Assembly (NCBI GenBank): GCA_028290305.1
Contig: JAQGKC010000144.1
Location: forward strand, 1-64,000
DNA from: Bradyrhizobium sp.
Lineage (GTDB): Bacteria; Pseudomonadota; Alphaproteobacteria; Rhizobiales; Xanthobacteraceae
DNA: 64,000 nt
Reading direction: 5' to 3'
Below, piece after piece: positions 25,755 through 35,309 of this stretch. The position numbers and the translations under genes were made by a program. The notes beneath the pieces were generated by a model. The model had not been told where the DNA came from. It did not search any database and saw nothing but the letters and a program-made list of their open reading frames with translations. Position 1 is the first letter of the stretch; the number at the start of each line of letters is the position of its first letter.

Positions 25755-27008
25755 TTATCTGACTGGCTGGTCGGTTGGAGCGGTTGCCAAACCGGCCGAT
25801 GTTTGCGGATGTCGGCTGTCGCGCAAGTAATTCATGGCCGCCTTTTCAACATCATAGTCGTAAAGCGATTTGCGGAATGCGGCTGAGCTCGCTATTTCAC
25901 GATCGCGCTGCTCCAGACTCTCATACCTGGAATCATAGCGGAGTCCGTTTTGCCGCGCTTCAGCCTGAATCATGTCGGTGCGCGCGCGGCGGAATTGTTC
26001 ATATTGCGGCAGAATGTCGGGAACTTCCGGCGCAGACCGCCCCTCGAACAGGACTGCCAGAGCGACGCCATCCTCGATGGCCTGGTTAGCCCCTTGGCCG
26101 AGATGCGGAAGCATCGCATGGGCCGCGTCGCCCAGCAGGGCCAGTCGTCCTTTCGTCCACGTGGACAACGGCCTGCGATCGTATAGGCCCCACCAAAAGC
26201 AATTCTCAACTTTTCCGAGCAGTTCAGTGACACGCGGGTCCCATCCCTCGAAGGATGCCGCGAGTTCGTCGCGATTTCCGACCGCGGACCATGACTCAAT
26301 CGTCTCGTTTTTGGTCGGAACGAAGCCGACATAATTCAGAAGCTGACCGCTCCTAACCGGAAACACCATGAAATGCTTGCCGTCGCCCATCCAGACCTGA
26401 TGCGCCTCATTCCGCCAATCGGGAAGTTTATCGCGCGCGATCAGACCGCGATAGGCACGCGAACCCGAATATTCGGGCGACTTTGGTTCGACGACGTATT
26501 TCTGCAGGCCCGAGTGGATTCCGTCGGCCGCGACTGCGAAATCCGCCTCCGCGGTCTGGCCATTCGCGAATTTCAACTGCACAGCAACGGCACTTTGTTC
26601 GATTCCGATGCAGCGGTGGCCGGTCCGTATCGCGCTCTGCGGGAGAGCTGCTGCGAGCGCGTTCAACAAGTCGGCCCGATGCATCCCATACAGGCCATTC
26701 CAGCCGCTGGAGTCGGCGGTGAGGATCGGCCCGACCACCGTTCCGTCCATCCGGTAATATTCCGAACCGCGACCGACCTTCGCCCCGACCGCGGCGAGCG
26801 CTTCGCCGAGGCCCATCCGTTCCAATTGCCGCAGACTGTTCGGATAGATGAAAACGCCGGCGCCAACCTCGCCCAGAGCGTCAGCCTGCTCGAAAACAGT
26901 GACCTCGATCCCCCTTCGATGCAGGGCGTTTGCAGCGGAAAGACCGCCAATGCCGCCTCCCACGATCGCGGCGCGAAGGCGTCTGGTCGATATGGTTCTC
27001 TCTTTCAT
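25755..27008 (-). CDS. FAD-dependent aromatic-ring monooxygenase
   Basis: 417 residues. The N-terminal dinucleotide motif is AAIVGGGIGGLSAANALHRRG; the central DG motif is VAADGIHSGLQKYV; the second FAD motif is LLGDAAHAMLPHLGQGANQAIEDG. This is the salicylate / 6-hydroxynicotinate hydroxylase group, which uses NADH and O2 to hydroxylate an aromatic acid, often with loss of carboxylate. In this cluster it would prepare the ring for the extradiol dioxygenase. It is followed by galB-ligK-decarboxylase-dioxygenase on the same strand. Confidence 0.92.
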   Translation of the reverse strand: MKERTISTRRLRAAIVGGGIGGLSAANALHRRGIEVTVFEQADALGEVGAGVFIYPNSLRQLERMGLGEALAAVGAKVGRGSEYYRMDGTVVGPILTADSSGWNGLYGMHRADLLNALAAALPQSAIRTGHRCIGIEQSAVAVQLKFANGQTAEADFAVAADGIHSGLQKYVVEPKSPEYSGSRAYRGLIARDKLPDWRNEAHQVWMGDGKHFMVFPVRSGQLLNYVGFVPTKNETIESWSAVGNRDELAASFEGWDPRVTELLGKVENCFWWGLYDRRPLSTWTKGRLALLGDAAHAMLPHLGQGANQAIEDGVALAVLFEGRSAPEVPDILPQYEQFRRARTDMIQAEARQNGLRYDSRYESLEQRDREIASSAAFRKSLYDYDVEKAAMNYLRDSRHPQTSAGLATAPTDQPVR

Positions 27009-27070
27009 CTGGCTCTTTCATTCACTCCGGTCGACAGGATGTTGCGTGCAAAAGGGTCCGTTCACCCGTG

Positions 27071-28315
27071 TTAGTGATTGCCTGGCGGATATCGGTACGG
27101 CCCCAAAGTGAGGACGAGGATGATGGCGACCGAGAGAGCAATCCCAAGTCCGATCAGCCCCGCTGAATAAATGCGAAACGCGTCGAACGCATGGGCCATG
27201 ACCCAGGGACCGAGACCGGAGCCGAGCGTGAAGAAGCCAAGAATGCACCCATAGATGACACCGTAGTGGGCCATGCCGAAGTAGCGGCTGGTCAGATATG
27301 CCATGATGTCCCCTTCCGCTCCGATGCCGAGACCGAGAAGGATCGCCGCGACGACTGCAAGCGGACCCGCGGCGCCGAAGCCGAGTATCGCCATGCCGAT
27401 CAGGGGGATGACGAAAAAGAATGCGGCGACGTAAGGCCCATAGAACCGGTCGAGCGCCAAGCCGGAAAGCATGCGCCCCACAATGAGCGACAGCCCCGCC
27501 GCTCCAACAGCGGTGGTTGCGGTGTCGGCGGAGATGCCGCGGTCCGAAAGGATCGGCACGATGTGGGCGATCGTACCGTTCACGGCCGCGGCAACCAACA
27601 TCATCGCAATCGACGCGAACCAGAAACGATAACCTCGAACCGCCTCCTTCAACGTCAAGCCTTCGGAATACCCGACCCTCGTGATGGCTTGCCGCGGAGG
27701 ATCCCTGACGAACAGCGCCACCGATGGGAAGCCGACCAGGAAAAGCAGCGCGCCTAAAGCAAAATAGGCGTCGCGCCAACCGTAATTGGCGACGAAATAA
27801 TGCGTGTATTTCGGGATCAACGCCGCGCCGATGCCGATGCCAGCGAGCGTAACGCCAAGCGCCAGACCGCGCCGTGCGTCGAACCACATAGAGACCGCGC
27901 GCCCATAGGTAAGTGTCGAATGCCCGGCACCAACGAAACCGAGAAAGGCGTAAAGGACGACGAACGCCATCGGACTGGCACCGAGCAATCCTCCGGAGGC
28001 GGTCGCCAGCGCGAACATAATGATTGCGGGAAGCGCGACCCGTTTCACGCCGAAGCGATCCACCAAGGTGCCGACAAATGGCATCATAACCGCTCCGGCG
28101 ATGTGCGATACCACCAGTGCTGAAGCGAGGACGCTTCGCTGCCAGCCGAATTCGGCGCTGATTGGCTGCAGCAAAACCCCGAAGGTAAAGAGGATGATGG
28201 GACCATTGCCCACGATGAGGGCGAGTGTGGAACCTAAGACGACAAGCCAGCCCGCATTGACATGCTCAAGATGAACGGGCGCCGCAACGCGCTCTCCTAC
28301 GGCGGAATTTCTCAT
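27071..28315 (-). CDS. MFS transporter (monocarboxylate/OFA-like)
   Basis: 414 residues from ATG 28315, which has GGGAGG five bases upstream. Twelve hydrophobic segments are seen, with the loop 2-3 signature GTLVDRFGVKR after the second and a longer central loop (RDPPRQAITRVGYSEG). N- and C-termini are cytoplasmic by charge. It should carry the aromatic or dicarboxylic substrate of the downstream module into the cell. It is the first gene of that minus-strand operon and diverges from a LysR gene. Confidence 0.9.
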   Translation of the reverse strand: MRNSAVGERVAAPVHLEHVNAGWLVVLGSTLALIVGNGPIILFTFGVLLQPISAEFGWQRSVLASALVVSHIAGAVMMPFVGTLVDRFGVKRVALPAIIMFALATASGGLLGASPMAFVVLYAFLGFVGAGHSTLTYGRAVSMWFDARRGLALGVTLAGIGIGAALIPKYTHYFVANYGWRDAYFALGALLFLVGFPSVALFVRDPPRQAITRVGYSEGLTLKEAVRGYRFWFASIAMMLVAAAVNGTIAHIVPILSDRGISADTATTAVGAAGLSLIVGRMLSGLALDRFYGPYVAAFFFVIPLIGMAILGFGAAGPLAVVAAILLGLGIGAEGDIMAYLTSRYFGMAHYGVIYGCILGFFTLGSGLGPWVMAHAFDAFRIYSAGLIGLGIALSVAIILVLTLGPYRYPPGNH

Positions 28316-28423
28316 CAGCCTCCCGGTGCGCCGCTTGTTGGGAAATCTCGCCGGGCGACAGCCATTGCGCAAAGCATAGGAGGCGCTGATTTATTTGACA
28401 ACTCGGCTTTCGTCGATCAAGTA

Positions 28424-28438
28424 ATATGAAATTCATAT
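28424..28438. promoter_or_regulatory. Perfect palindrome with T-N11-A LysR box
   Basis: ATATGAA-A-TTCATAT is a 15-base perfect inverted repeat containing T-N11-A, the LysR recognition pattern. It lies 26 bases before the LysR start and 109 bases before the divergent MFS start, fitting autoregulation and control of the aromatic operon. Confidence 0.7.
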
Positions 28439-28464
28439 AAATTGTCCTCGAGGGAAAGTCGTAC

Positions 28465-29412
28465 GTGAGCGTTACATTCCGGCAGCTCGAGGCGTTGATT
28501 GCGGTCGCGGAGAGCCACAACTTTACCCGTGCGTCGGAGAAGCTGCGTATGGCGCAGCCGATGGTATCCGGCCTGATCCGAGACCTGGAGGTCGAGCTCG
28601 GGTTTCGCTTGTTCGATCGGACGACGCGTCGAGTGGAACTCACCGAGGCAGCAGCGGAGTTTTTGCTGGATGCGCAGCGTCTCACCGGCGATGTCCAGGG
28701 CGCGGTTCGTCGAGCTCGCGATGTAGGTGCGCGCCGGCGCGGCCGCATCAGGGTTGGCGCTCCGCCGCTTCTCGCCGCAGCACTGCTGCCGCAGGTTATC
28801 AACGCCTTCGCGCAATCATCCCCTGGCGTTTCAGTGACGCTCGTCGATCGCTCCGTTTCAGCTATTTATGATTTGCTGCGACAGGGTGAGATCAATCTTG
28901 CCGTCGGCACTTTTCGGCGCAGTGAAGACGGCATCGCACGAATCCCGCTTGTCTCTTATCTGCTCGCATTGGTGTGCAGGGCGGACCACCCGCTCGCTGC
29001 AAACACGCGTCCGCGCTGGAGTGACCTCGCGGGCGTGCCGCTGATCGCGCTCCGCCGCGGCAATGGCATCCGCGAGCAGGTCGAGCGCGGCTATACAGCG
29101 GCCGGGCTGGACGCGGAGCCGGCATTCGAACTCGACCAAATGACGACAATCATATCCATGGTTGAGGCCGGCTTTGGTGTCACGGTGCTCCCTCTTTACG
29201 CGCTCACTGTGATTCCCAAACAGTCGCTCGTTGCTCGACCTCTCGTCGACCCACCGGTCACGCGCGAGATCGACGTGGCCCATCGAGACGATCGTTCGCT
29301 TTCTCCAGGGGCTACTGATTTCGTTCGCCTTTTGAAGATAGGCGCGACACAGCTACAATCGCAGAATGAAAGACTTCTCGATATCGAGAAAGCTCCTTCC
29401 AGCAGGACCTAA
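28465..29412 (+). CDS. LysR-family transcriptional regulator
   Basis: 315 residues from GTG 28465 (GAGGGAAAG upstream). The winged-helix domain is complete: SVTFRQLEALIAVAESHNFTRASEKLRMAQPMVSGLIRDLE. The effector domain (about 90-300) begins GRIRVGAPPLLAAALLP. It diverges from the MFS-led aromatic operon with a perfect T-N11-A palindrome between, so it is probably that operon's activator, responding to a pathway aromatic acid. Confidence 0.93.
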   Translation: MSVTFRQLEALIAVAESHNFTRASEKLRMAQPMVSGLIRDLEVELGFRLFDRTTRRVELTEAAAEFLLDAQRLTGDVQGAVRRARDVGARRRGRIRVGAPPLLAAALLPQVINAFAQSSPGVSVTLVDRSVSAIYDLLRQGEINLAVGTFRRSEDGIARIPLVSYLLALVCRADHPLAANTRPRWSDLAGVPLIALRRGNGIREQVERGYTAAGLDAEPAFELDQMTTIISMVEAGFGVTVLPLYALTVIPKQSLVARPLVDPPVTREIDVAHRDDRSLSPGATDFVRLLKIGATQLQSQNERLLDIEKAPSSRT

Positions 29413-29421
29413 GCGATTGAT

Positions 29422-29508
29422 GCGGCCGGGCACCCAGCCAAGGAAATGTTCGCTCGCGGTGCGCATCAGGATGATCGCGATCATGGTCAGGCTTTGGGAA
29501 AAGCCCGA
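29422..29508 (-). pseudogene. Fragment of an MFS transporter
   Basis: About 29 minus-strand residues, SGFSQSLTMIAIILMRTASE followed by HFLGWVPGRI, recall the inner region of MFS exporters (typically ...LRGRVMG). Nothing similar precedes or follows in frame. It overlaps the tail of the LysR gene region and is treated as a decayed remnant; chance similarity is possible. Confidence 0.3.
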
Positions 29509-29784
29509 ATAAAGCGGTGGCCACGCGACTTTATGCGGCCTCATCGGCGGGCTTAACAAAACCGTCCCGATTTGAGACTGCCTCCCGCGATCCTTATACG
29601 GCTCCTATGAGATCGCCATCTCGTCGCCCTCGAATTCATATCTGGCCGGGAAGATATTGGCGGCATGAGTCAAGCCGTCTCCCGACCCACGACATTTCCG
29701 AACATTCGCACACGGAAGAACCCAGCGACGGAAGGTCCGCGGCTTCGAGAACACGTGCCACTCGTCACCAGAAGGAAATTTAAC

Positions 29785-30066
29785 GTGAAGCTCGTCGAAC
29801 CTCCATCGTGCAGCTCTGCATCGTCAATCGTCTTTATCGGCAAGAACAGCCGCGGCAACTGGGTCGCCCAGCAACAAAATGGCCTCTATGGCGGTCTGTT
29901 CGTCGACCGCAAGCAAGCCATCCGCTACGCGCTTTTTGAGAATGGCCATCATCCCGAAACAATCGTCGAGCTTTCGCGCGCAATCGAGCTCGACATGGGC
30001 GGCAAACCCCTCTCCTCCGATCACATGCCCGCCACCGCCAGCGCGTTTCCACGACGCGTCGCGTGA
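29785..30066 (+). CDS. Conserved hypothetical protein (93 aa)
   Basis: GTG at 29785 with AAGGAAA upstream is the best start; the frame is open back to ATG 29665. The core SSIVFIGKNSRGNWVAQQQNG, then GLFVDRKQAIRYALFENGHHPETIVELSRAIELDM, is a pattern I recall from small proteins spread through bradyrhizobial genomes. The fold looks like a beta-beta-alpha unit, in the style of DUF-type RNA/protein-interaction modules. Function unknown. It is followed at 33 bases by another conserved hypothetical. Confidence 0.65.
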   Translation: MKLVEPPSCSSASSIVFIGKNSRGNWVAQQQNGLYGGLFVDRKQAIRYALFENGHHPETIVELSRAIELDMGGKPLSSDHMPATASAFPRRVA

Positions 30067-30098
30067 CGAACTGAACAGCCGCCGTCCAGGAGAACAAG

Positions 30099-30542
30099 AT
30101 GAACCAACCTCATTCCGGTTCGAATCGAGAGCAAGTCGTCGATACGATGATCGAGCTCACCCGCTTGTCCAACCTGCACCGCGCCATCGTCGCCGGCAGC
30201 GATAGCCTGGAGCTGTATCTTGCACTCCGGCGGCGCGGTTTCACTCGCGTAGGCACAATGGCGACATGCCGCATTCCAAGGGGACAGCACACGGTTGGTC
30301 TGATCGCCGGACAAAACTCGCTGGCGGCTATTGAAGCTGCCCTCGCCCGGATTTCCCAGTTTCTCTGCGCGAGCTCGGCTTTGGCCGTCTTGATCGACTC
30401 TCGCGAAAGCGGCTTCAGCCTCAGAATTAGGGCGAAGCTGGAGCAGATGGGTTTTCGGATCGAGGCGGGAGTCCGGTGCCAGCAGGGCTTTGTGCTTTCC
30501 GCGTATCGACAAGGCTTCGGGCAAATGGAAAACGCAGCGTGA
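30099..30542 (+). CDS. Conserved hypothetical protein (147 aa)
   Basis: AGGAGAA precedes the ATG. The protein seems soluble. A segment SNLHRAIVAGSDSLELYLALRRRGFTRVGTM recalls class I methyltransferase-like or GNAT-adjacent small proteins, but no cofactor motif is complete. A later helix-rich part (AAIEAALARISQFL) and a basic end (SAYRQGFGQMENAA) follow. It lies between the small hypothetical and the DapA paralogue, all on the plus strand, and may be cotranscribed. Confidence 0.6.
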   Translation: MNQPHSGSNREQVVDTMIELTRLSNLHRAIVAGSDSLELYLALRRRGFTRVGTMATCRIPRGQHTVGLIAGQNSLAAIEAALARISQFLCASSALAVLIDSRESGFSLRIRAKLEQMGFRIEAGVRCQQGFVLSAYRQGFGQMENAA

Positions 30543-30548
30543 AATCCG

Positions 30549-31502
30549 ATGACACCGATTGCAAATCCCGCCACCTGGTTGACGGGCTATATACCCGATC
30601 TTCCCACTCCATTCGATGAAAACGGTGACATCGACTTGGTGGCGTTCGTAAAGCTTTGCGAACGCCAGGTACAAGCGGGCGTCCCGGCGATCGTGGTCGG
30701 CGAAACCGCCGGCGAGGCTTCCACCCTGACGCCGGTCGAGCACGACACCATCGTCCGCATTGCTGTCGAAACCGCACATGACCGTGTCCGTGTCATTGCC
30801 GGCGCGGGTTCGAATTCTACCGGCCAAGCCGTTGAATTAACGCGGCGCGCCGAAGCAGCAGGCGCCGACGCCGTGCTGTCGGTCGTGCCTTACTATAATA
30901 AGCCGATGCAGGCCGGCATTCACGCGCACTTTCAAGCGGTCGCCGGTTCGACCGCCCTGCCCATTATCCTGCACGATATCCCCTCCCGGACCCTCCGCGA
31001 GCTATCCGACGACACCCTCGCGCGGCTGGCGGAATCGCCGCAGTTCATCGGATTGAGGGACGCGACCAGCGATATTGCGCGTCCACTGCGCTTGCGGCCG
31101 CTGGTACCATTGGGGTTTCGACTGTTGTCCGGAGACGACGCGACCGCGCTGGCATTTCTTAGCCTTGGCGGGGATGGCTGCATATCGATGATATCGAATG
31201 TCGCGCCGGAGCTGTGTCTGGCAATGTTCTCGAGCTGCAGGCAGGGACGGTTGCAGTCCGCGAGATATTTGCAAAATCGGCTTGCACCGCTGACGGCCTC
31301 TCTCTCCAAGGAGAGCCCTGCCGCCTTGAAATATGCGCTGTGCCTGCTCGGCTTGATGCGTCCGAACACGCGTCTGCCCATCGTTGGATTAACCGAATCA
31401 GCGAAAAACGAGGTCGCGAGTGCGATCGTTGAGATCGGCGATGAGGATCTGACCATGGCGGAAGCGGTCAAGCGGCGGCTGCAAATCCTCCACCTGAATT
31501 GA
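30549..31502 (+). CDS. DapA/NAL-family aldolase with Arg at the Schiff-base position
   Basis: 317 residues, a full DHDPS-type TIM barrel. The entry GYIPDLPTPFDENGDID, the GAGSNSTGQAVELTRRAEAAGADAVLSV block and the catalytic Tyr in VVPYYNKP are present. The lysine that forms the imine with pyruvate, expected in 'GxKDATGD', is Arg170 (QFIGLRDATSD; codon AGG). The phosphate-loop threonine pair is also altered (GETAGEAS). It is therefore either a divergent enzyme with another chemistry or inactive. Not called dapA for this reason. Confidence 0.82.
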   Translation: MTPIANPATWLTGYIPDLPTPFDENGDIDLVAFVKLCERQVQAGVPAIVVGETAGEASTLTPVEHDTIVRIAVETAHDRVRVIAGAGSNSTGQAVELTRRAEAAGADAVLSVVPYYNKPMQAGIHAHFQAVAGSTALPIILHDIPSRTLRELSDDTLARLAESPQFIGLRDATSDIARPLRLRPLVPLGFRLLSGDDATALAFLSLGGDGCISMISNVAPELCLAMFSSCRQGRLQSARYLQNRLAPLTASLSKESPAALKYALCLLGLMRPNTRLPIVGLTESAKNEVASAIVEIGDEDLTMAEAVKRRLQILHLN

Positions 31503-31613
31503 AGCCGTCGCCAGGCAGCCCCATCTCAAAACTTGTGCATTCGATCCAGAAGCGCATAACATTCTCCTGTGGCGAGATGCGACGAGAATTGAGACGGGCG
31601 AAGGCGAGCCGTT

Positions 31614-33950
31614 CTAGGCGAGAGAACGCAACTCGCGAGCGGCCGCAACCATGTTCACCAGCGCGGGACGGACTTCCTCCCATTTGCGCGTCTTGAGACC
31701 GCAATCGGGGTTGATCCAAAGCTGCGTGTCGGAAAGCCGCTGTCTGGCGAGCCTGAGGAGGTCGGTCATCTCGCCGACATCGGGAACGCGCGGCGAATGG
31801 ATGTCGTAGACGCCGGGTCCGATTTCGTTGGGATATTTGTAAGTCTTGAAGGCATCCAACAATTCCATCTTGGAGCGCGACGTTTCGATCGAGATCACGT
31901 CGGCGTCCATGGCGCCGATGGCATCGATGATGTCGTTGAACTCCGAGTAGCACATGTGGGTATGGATCTGGGTTTCGTTGCTTACGCCTGATGCGCAGAT
32001 CCCAAAACTTTCAACGGCCCAATTCAGGTAGTCCTTCCATTCGGCGCGGCGCAGCGGCAATCCTTCCCGCAAGGCGGCCTCGTCGATCTGGATCATCTTC
32101 GCGCCCGCTTTTTCGAGGTCGGAAACCTCATCGCGGATGGCGAGCGCGATCTGGCGGCATGACGCGCTGCGCGGAATGTCATCCCGCACGAAAGACCAGT
32201 TCAAGATCGTCACAGGCCCTGTCAGCATGCCTTTCATCGGTTTTGTCGTCAGCGACTGGGCGTATTGCCACCACTCGACGGTCATCGGCCGTGGGCGTGA
32301 GACATCGCCGAAAAGGATCGGCGGGCGCACGCAGCGCGAACCGTAGCTCTGCACCCAGCCATGGTTGGTAAAGGCGAAACCCGAAAGCTGCTCGCCAAAA
32401 TACTGCACCATGTCGTTGCGTTCGAACTCGCCATGCACGAGAACGTCGAGCCCGATTTCCTCCTGCCAGCAGACCGCCCGCGCCGTCTCCTCGTAAAGGA
32501 ATTTCTTGTATTCGGCGTCGCCGATTGTGCCTTTGCTGTGCGCGGCCCGCGCCTTTCGCACCTCCGACGTCTGCGGAAACGAACCGATCGTGGTCGTCGG
32601 GAAGGTCGGCAGCTTGAAACGCTCACGTTGCGCTTTGGCGCGCTCGGCGAAATCACTCTTGCGTACACCCATCTCCGGCGTGACGGTTGCAATCCGCTTC
32701 GCCACCACCGCATCATGCACTTTGGGCGATGCCCTGCGCGCCGCCACTGCGGCGGCTGACGCAGCCAAGATGTCCTTCACCGCATCCCGGCCGTCCGCCA
32801 GTGCTTTACCGAGCGTTGCAAGTTCGGCCATCTTTTGCACCGAGAAGGCGAGCCAGGTCTTCAGGTCGGCGTCGAGATCGGTTTCCTGGTCGAGATCGAC
32901 GGGAACGTGCAGAAGCGAACAGGACGGTGCAACCTGGATTCGGTCCACACCACGCTTTGCAACAACTGGCTCAAGCCGATCGAGCAGTCCCGGCAAATTC
33001 GCACGCCAAATGTTGCGTCCATCGACGACGCCGAGGGATAGCACCAACCCTTTGGGCGCTTTCTTCAGGACATCGTCGAGCTGGCCCGGCGACCGAACGA
33101 GATCGATGTGAAGTCCAGCCACCGGGAGCGACATCGCCGTATTGAGATTATCGCCGAGTCCGCCGAAATAGGTCGTCAGCATCACTTTTAATTCAGGCAG
33201 CGCGTCTGAAAGCGCGGCGTAAGCCAGACGCAGGGCATCGCGGGTCGCTATATCGAGGTCGAGCACCAGACAAGGCTCGTCGAGTTGCACCCACTCGGCG
33301 CCTTCGGCGGCAAGGCGACGCAGCACCTCGATATAGACCGGCAACAGATCGGGAAGCAGCGACAGCAGATTGAGCGAAGGATCCTTGCTCTTGCCGAGCT
33401 TGAGATAGGTCACGGGCCCGAGCAGCACCGGCCGGGTCTGATAACCAAGCGCCTTGGCTTCGCGATATTCATCAATCGGTTTGGAAGACGACAGCGCGAA
33501 CTTCTGTCCTTGGGCGAATTCAGGCACCAGATAGTGGTAATTGGTGTCGAACCACTTGGTCATTTCCTGGGCCGGCACGCCGTGACCGTGGTCATGGCCG
33601 TGTGCGCAAGCCTGATCGGATGTTTCGGTCTGCGATCCGCGCGCCATCGCGAAATAGGTCGCAAGCGAAACCTCGCCGCCCTTCCAGTCATATATTTCCG
33701 GAATCGCGCCGACCATGACGCTGGTGTCGAGCACCTGATCGTAGAACGAGAAGTCGTTCGAGGGTATGACGGTAATCCCGAGCGACTTCTGTCGCGCCCA
33801 GTTGGCGGCGCGAAGGCTGACCGCGGTTTCGACCAGAGCCTTCTCGTCCGACTTTCCGGACCAGAAGCTTTCCAGCGCCATTTTGAGTTCGCGGCGCGGG
33901 CCGATGCGCGGCGTGCCGAGCGAAGCGACAGAGAAGGAAGAATGAGACAC
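31614..33950 (-). CDS. metE: Cobalamin-independent methionine synthase
   Basis: 778 residues from GTG 33950; the frame runs open to 34100 through riboswitch DNA. Two homologous barrels are present. The N-terminal one starts [21 protein letters not shown]. The C-terminal one has [16 protein letters not shown], the zinc ligands His/Cys in HTHMCYSEF and Cys in NPDCGLKTR, and [13 protein letters not shown]. It methylates homocysteine using 5-methyltetrahydrofolate-polyglutamate without B12. A cobalamin riboswitch in the leader should shut it when B12 is present, so a B12-dependent MetH probably exists elsewhere. Confidence 0.96.
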   Translation of the reverse strand: MSHSSFSVASLGTPRIGPRRELKMALESFWSGKSDEKALVETAVSLRAANWARQKSLGITVIPSNDFSFYDQVLDTSVMVGAIPEIYDWKGGEVSLATYFAMARGSQTETSDQACAHGHDHGHGVPAQEMTKWFDTNYHYLVPEFAQGQKFALSSSKPIDEYREAKALGYQTRPVLLGPVTYLKLGKSKDPSLNLLSLLPDLLPVYIEVLRRLAAEGAEWVQLDEPCLVLDLDIATRDALRLAYAALSDALPELKVMLTTYFGGLGDNLNTAMSLPVAGLHIDLVRSPGQLDDVLKKAPKGLVLSLGVVDGRNIWRANLPGLLDRLEPVVAKRGVDRIQVAPSCSLLHVPVDLDQETDLDADLKTWLAFSVQKMAELATLGKALADGRDAVKDILAASAAAVAARRASPKVHDAVVAKRIATVTPEMGVRKSDFAERAKAQRERFKLPTFPTTTIGSFPQTSEVRKARAAHSKGTIGDAEYKKFLYEETARAVCWQEEIGLDVLVHGEFERNDMVQYFGEQLSGFAFTNHGWVQSYGSRCVRPPILFGDVSRPRPMTVEWWQYAQSLTTKPMKGMLTGPVTILNWSFVRDDIPRSASCRQIALAIRDEVSDLEKAGAKMIQIDEAALREGLPLRRAEWKDYLNWAVESFGICASGVSNETQIHTHMCYSEFNDIIDAIGAMDADVISIETSRSKMELLDAFKTYKYPNEIGPGVYDIHSPRVPDVGEMTDLLRLARQRLSDTQLWINPDCGLKTRKWEEVRPALVNMVAAARELRSLA

Positions 33951-34069
33951 GGCTAAACCCCAAAAGTTGGGGGCAAAGGCCAAAGTGACACGTCTGGACT
34001 CCGGACGACAAAGAGCGCGCGGAATCGCAACCGCACCACCGGGACACCCCGCCCGAGGACGTTTGTGTT

Positions 34070-34262
34070 GTCGAGGCAGGTCTCCTGGCTCGCGGGTCAA
34101 TGCTGCTGTCCGGCCTTCCCGAAACCCTGATGGGTTTCAGTGGCGTTATTGGACAGCGGCTCACCGCTTACAGTTGCGGGGGCAGCTCCGGCTTTGGCTC
34201 GCGCCGCACCGGCTTCCCTCTTAGCTCCGGACCGAACGAGTCCAGAGAACCACGACGAGTTC
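34070..34262 (-). ncRNA. Cobalamin riboswitch upstream of metE
   Basis: On the minus strand the conserved blocks occur in order: GCTAAGAGGGAAGCCGGTG, then CTGCCCCCGCAACTGTAAGC (the B12-box region), and GCCAGGAGACCTGCCTCG at the 3' end. Spacing and sequence match the AdoCbl/B12 riboswitch class. The 3' end lies about 120 bases before the metE start, enough for a terminator or sequestering hairpin. The regulatory outcome expected is repression by cobalamin. Confidence 0.93.
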
Positions 34263-34377
34263 AGTTAAGGTCAACGGTGTTCTCAGTCAATCGCCGATAT
34301 GACGATTGGTGCGCGCGTTTTCGACATCGTGATCTCTCGATGAATCCATTTCGATCAAGGCGCGAGACAGACATGAT

Positions 34378-35298
34378 TTACCTCCGCGGCGTAGTTTCGG
34401 GGATGATGGTCTGGACGATCGAGGCATCCAGGGCCTCAAAAGTGTGAAGCCCAATCGTTGCGTAAAGTTCGGCGCGGGTTTGCATCCGGTCGACCATGTT
34501 GCGGGTACCGCCATCACGCTTGATAGCAGCGAACAGATCTTGCTGTGCCTTGTTGGCAACGCGAAGCGATGACACCGGCCAAATCACCATGCGGTATCCC
34601 ATGGCTTCGAATTCCGACGCCGTGAAGAACGGCGTCTTGCCGAACTCCGTCATGTTCGCCAGCAACGGGACTCCGGGCACGCGCTTCGCGAACTCCTGGA
34701 ACATGTCGCGGGAGGTCATCGCCTCCGGAAATATCGCGTCGGCCCCCGCTTCGAGGTAAAGCTTCGCGCGCGCCACCGCGCCGTCCATGCCTTCGCTGGC
34801 AGCGGCATCGGTCCTTGCGATCAGATAAAGATGCCGACGCGCCCTGGCGGCGGCCGCGACCTTGACTGCCATGTCATGCGCATCGGCCAGCTTTTTGTCG
34901 TTGAGATGGCCGCATTTTTTTGGAAGCAACTGGTCCTCGATATGAACCGCCGCGGCGCCCACATCTTCGAACGTGCGGACCATGTTCATGACGTTAAGCG
35001 CTTCGCCGTAGCCGGTGTCGCCATCGACCAGCACCGGCAACCCGCTCGCCCGCGACACCTGGCGGATAAAGAAGGCCACCTCGTCAATCGTGATAATGCC
35101 GAGATCCGGCAACCCCATCGACGCCGTCATCGCAGCTCCCGACAGATAGAGCGCGGAGAATCCGGAATCCCGCGCCTGCAGCGCTGCCATGCCGTTATGT
35201 GTTCCCGGCATCTGGAGAATGCCAAGTCTGTTCAACAGTTCCCGAAAGCGAACTCCGGCGGGCTGATCGGCCAAAGTCGCACCGACAAGATAGGTCAT
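34378..35298 (-). CDS. prpB: 2-methylisocitrate lyase
   Basis: 306 residues; GAGGAA lies just before the ATG. The isocitrate-lyase/PEP-mutase barrel is complete: ALYLSGAAMTASMGLPDLG, LVDGDTGYGEALN with the magnesium-binding Asp, and the catalytic loop EDQLLPKKCGHL. It splits 2-methylisocitrate into pyruvate and succinate, the last step of the methylcitrate cycle that burns propionyl-CoA. It lies 12 bases after prpC in the order prpD-prpC-prpB. Confidence 0.95.
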   Translation of the reverse strand: MTYLVGATLADQPAGVRFRELLNRLGILQMPGTHNGMAALQARDSGFSALYLSGAAMTASMGLPDLGIITIDEVAFFIRQVSRASGLPVLVDGDTGYGEALNVMNMVRTFEDVGAAAVHIEDQLLPKKCGHLNDKKLADAHDMAVKVAAAARARRHLYLIARTDAAASEGMDGAVARAKLYLEAGADAIFPEAMTSRDMFQEFAKRVPGVPLLANMTEFGKTPFFTASEFEAMGYRMVIWPVSSLRVANKAQQDLFAAIKRDGGTRNMVDRMQTRAELYATIGLHTFEALDASIVQTIIPETTPRR

Positions 35299-35309
35299 CG
35301 CAAATTCCT

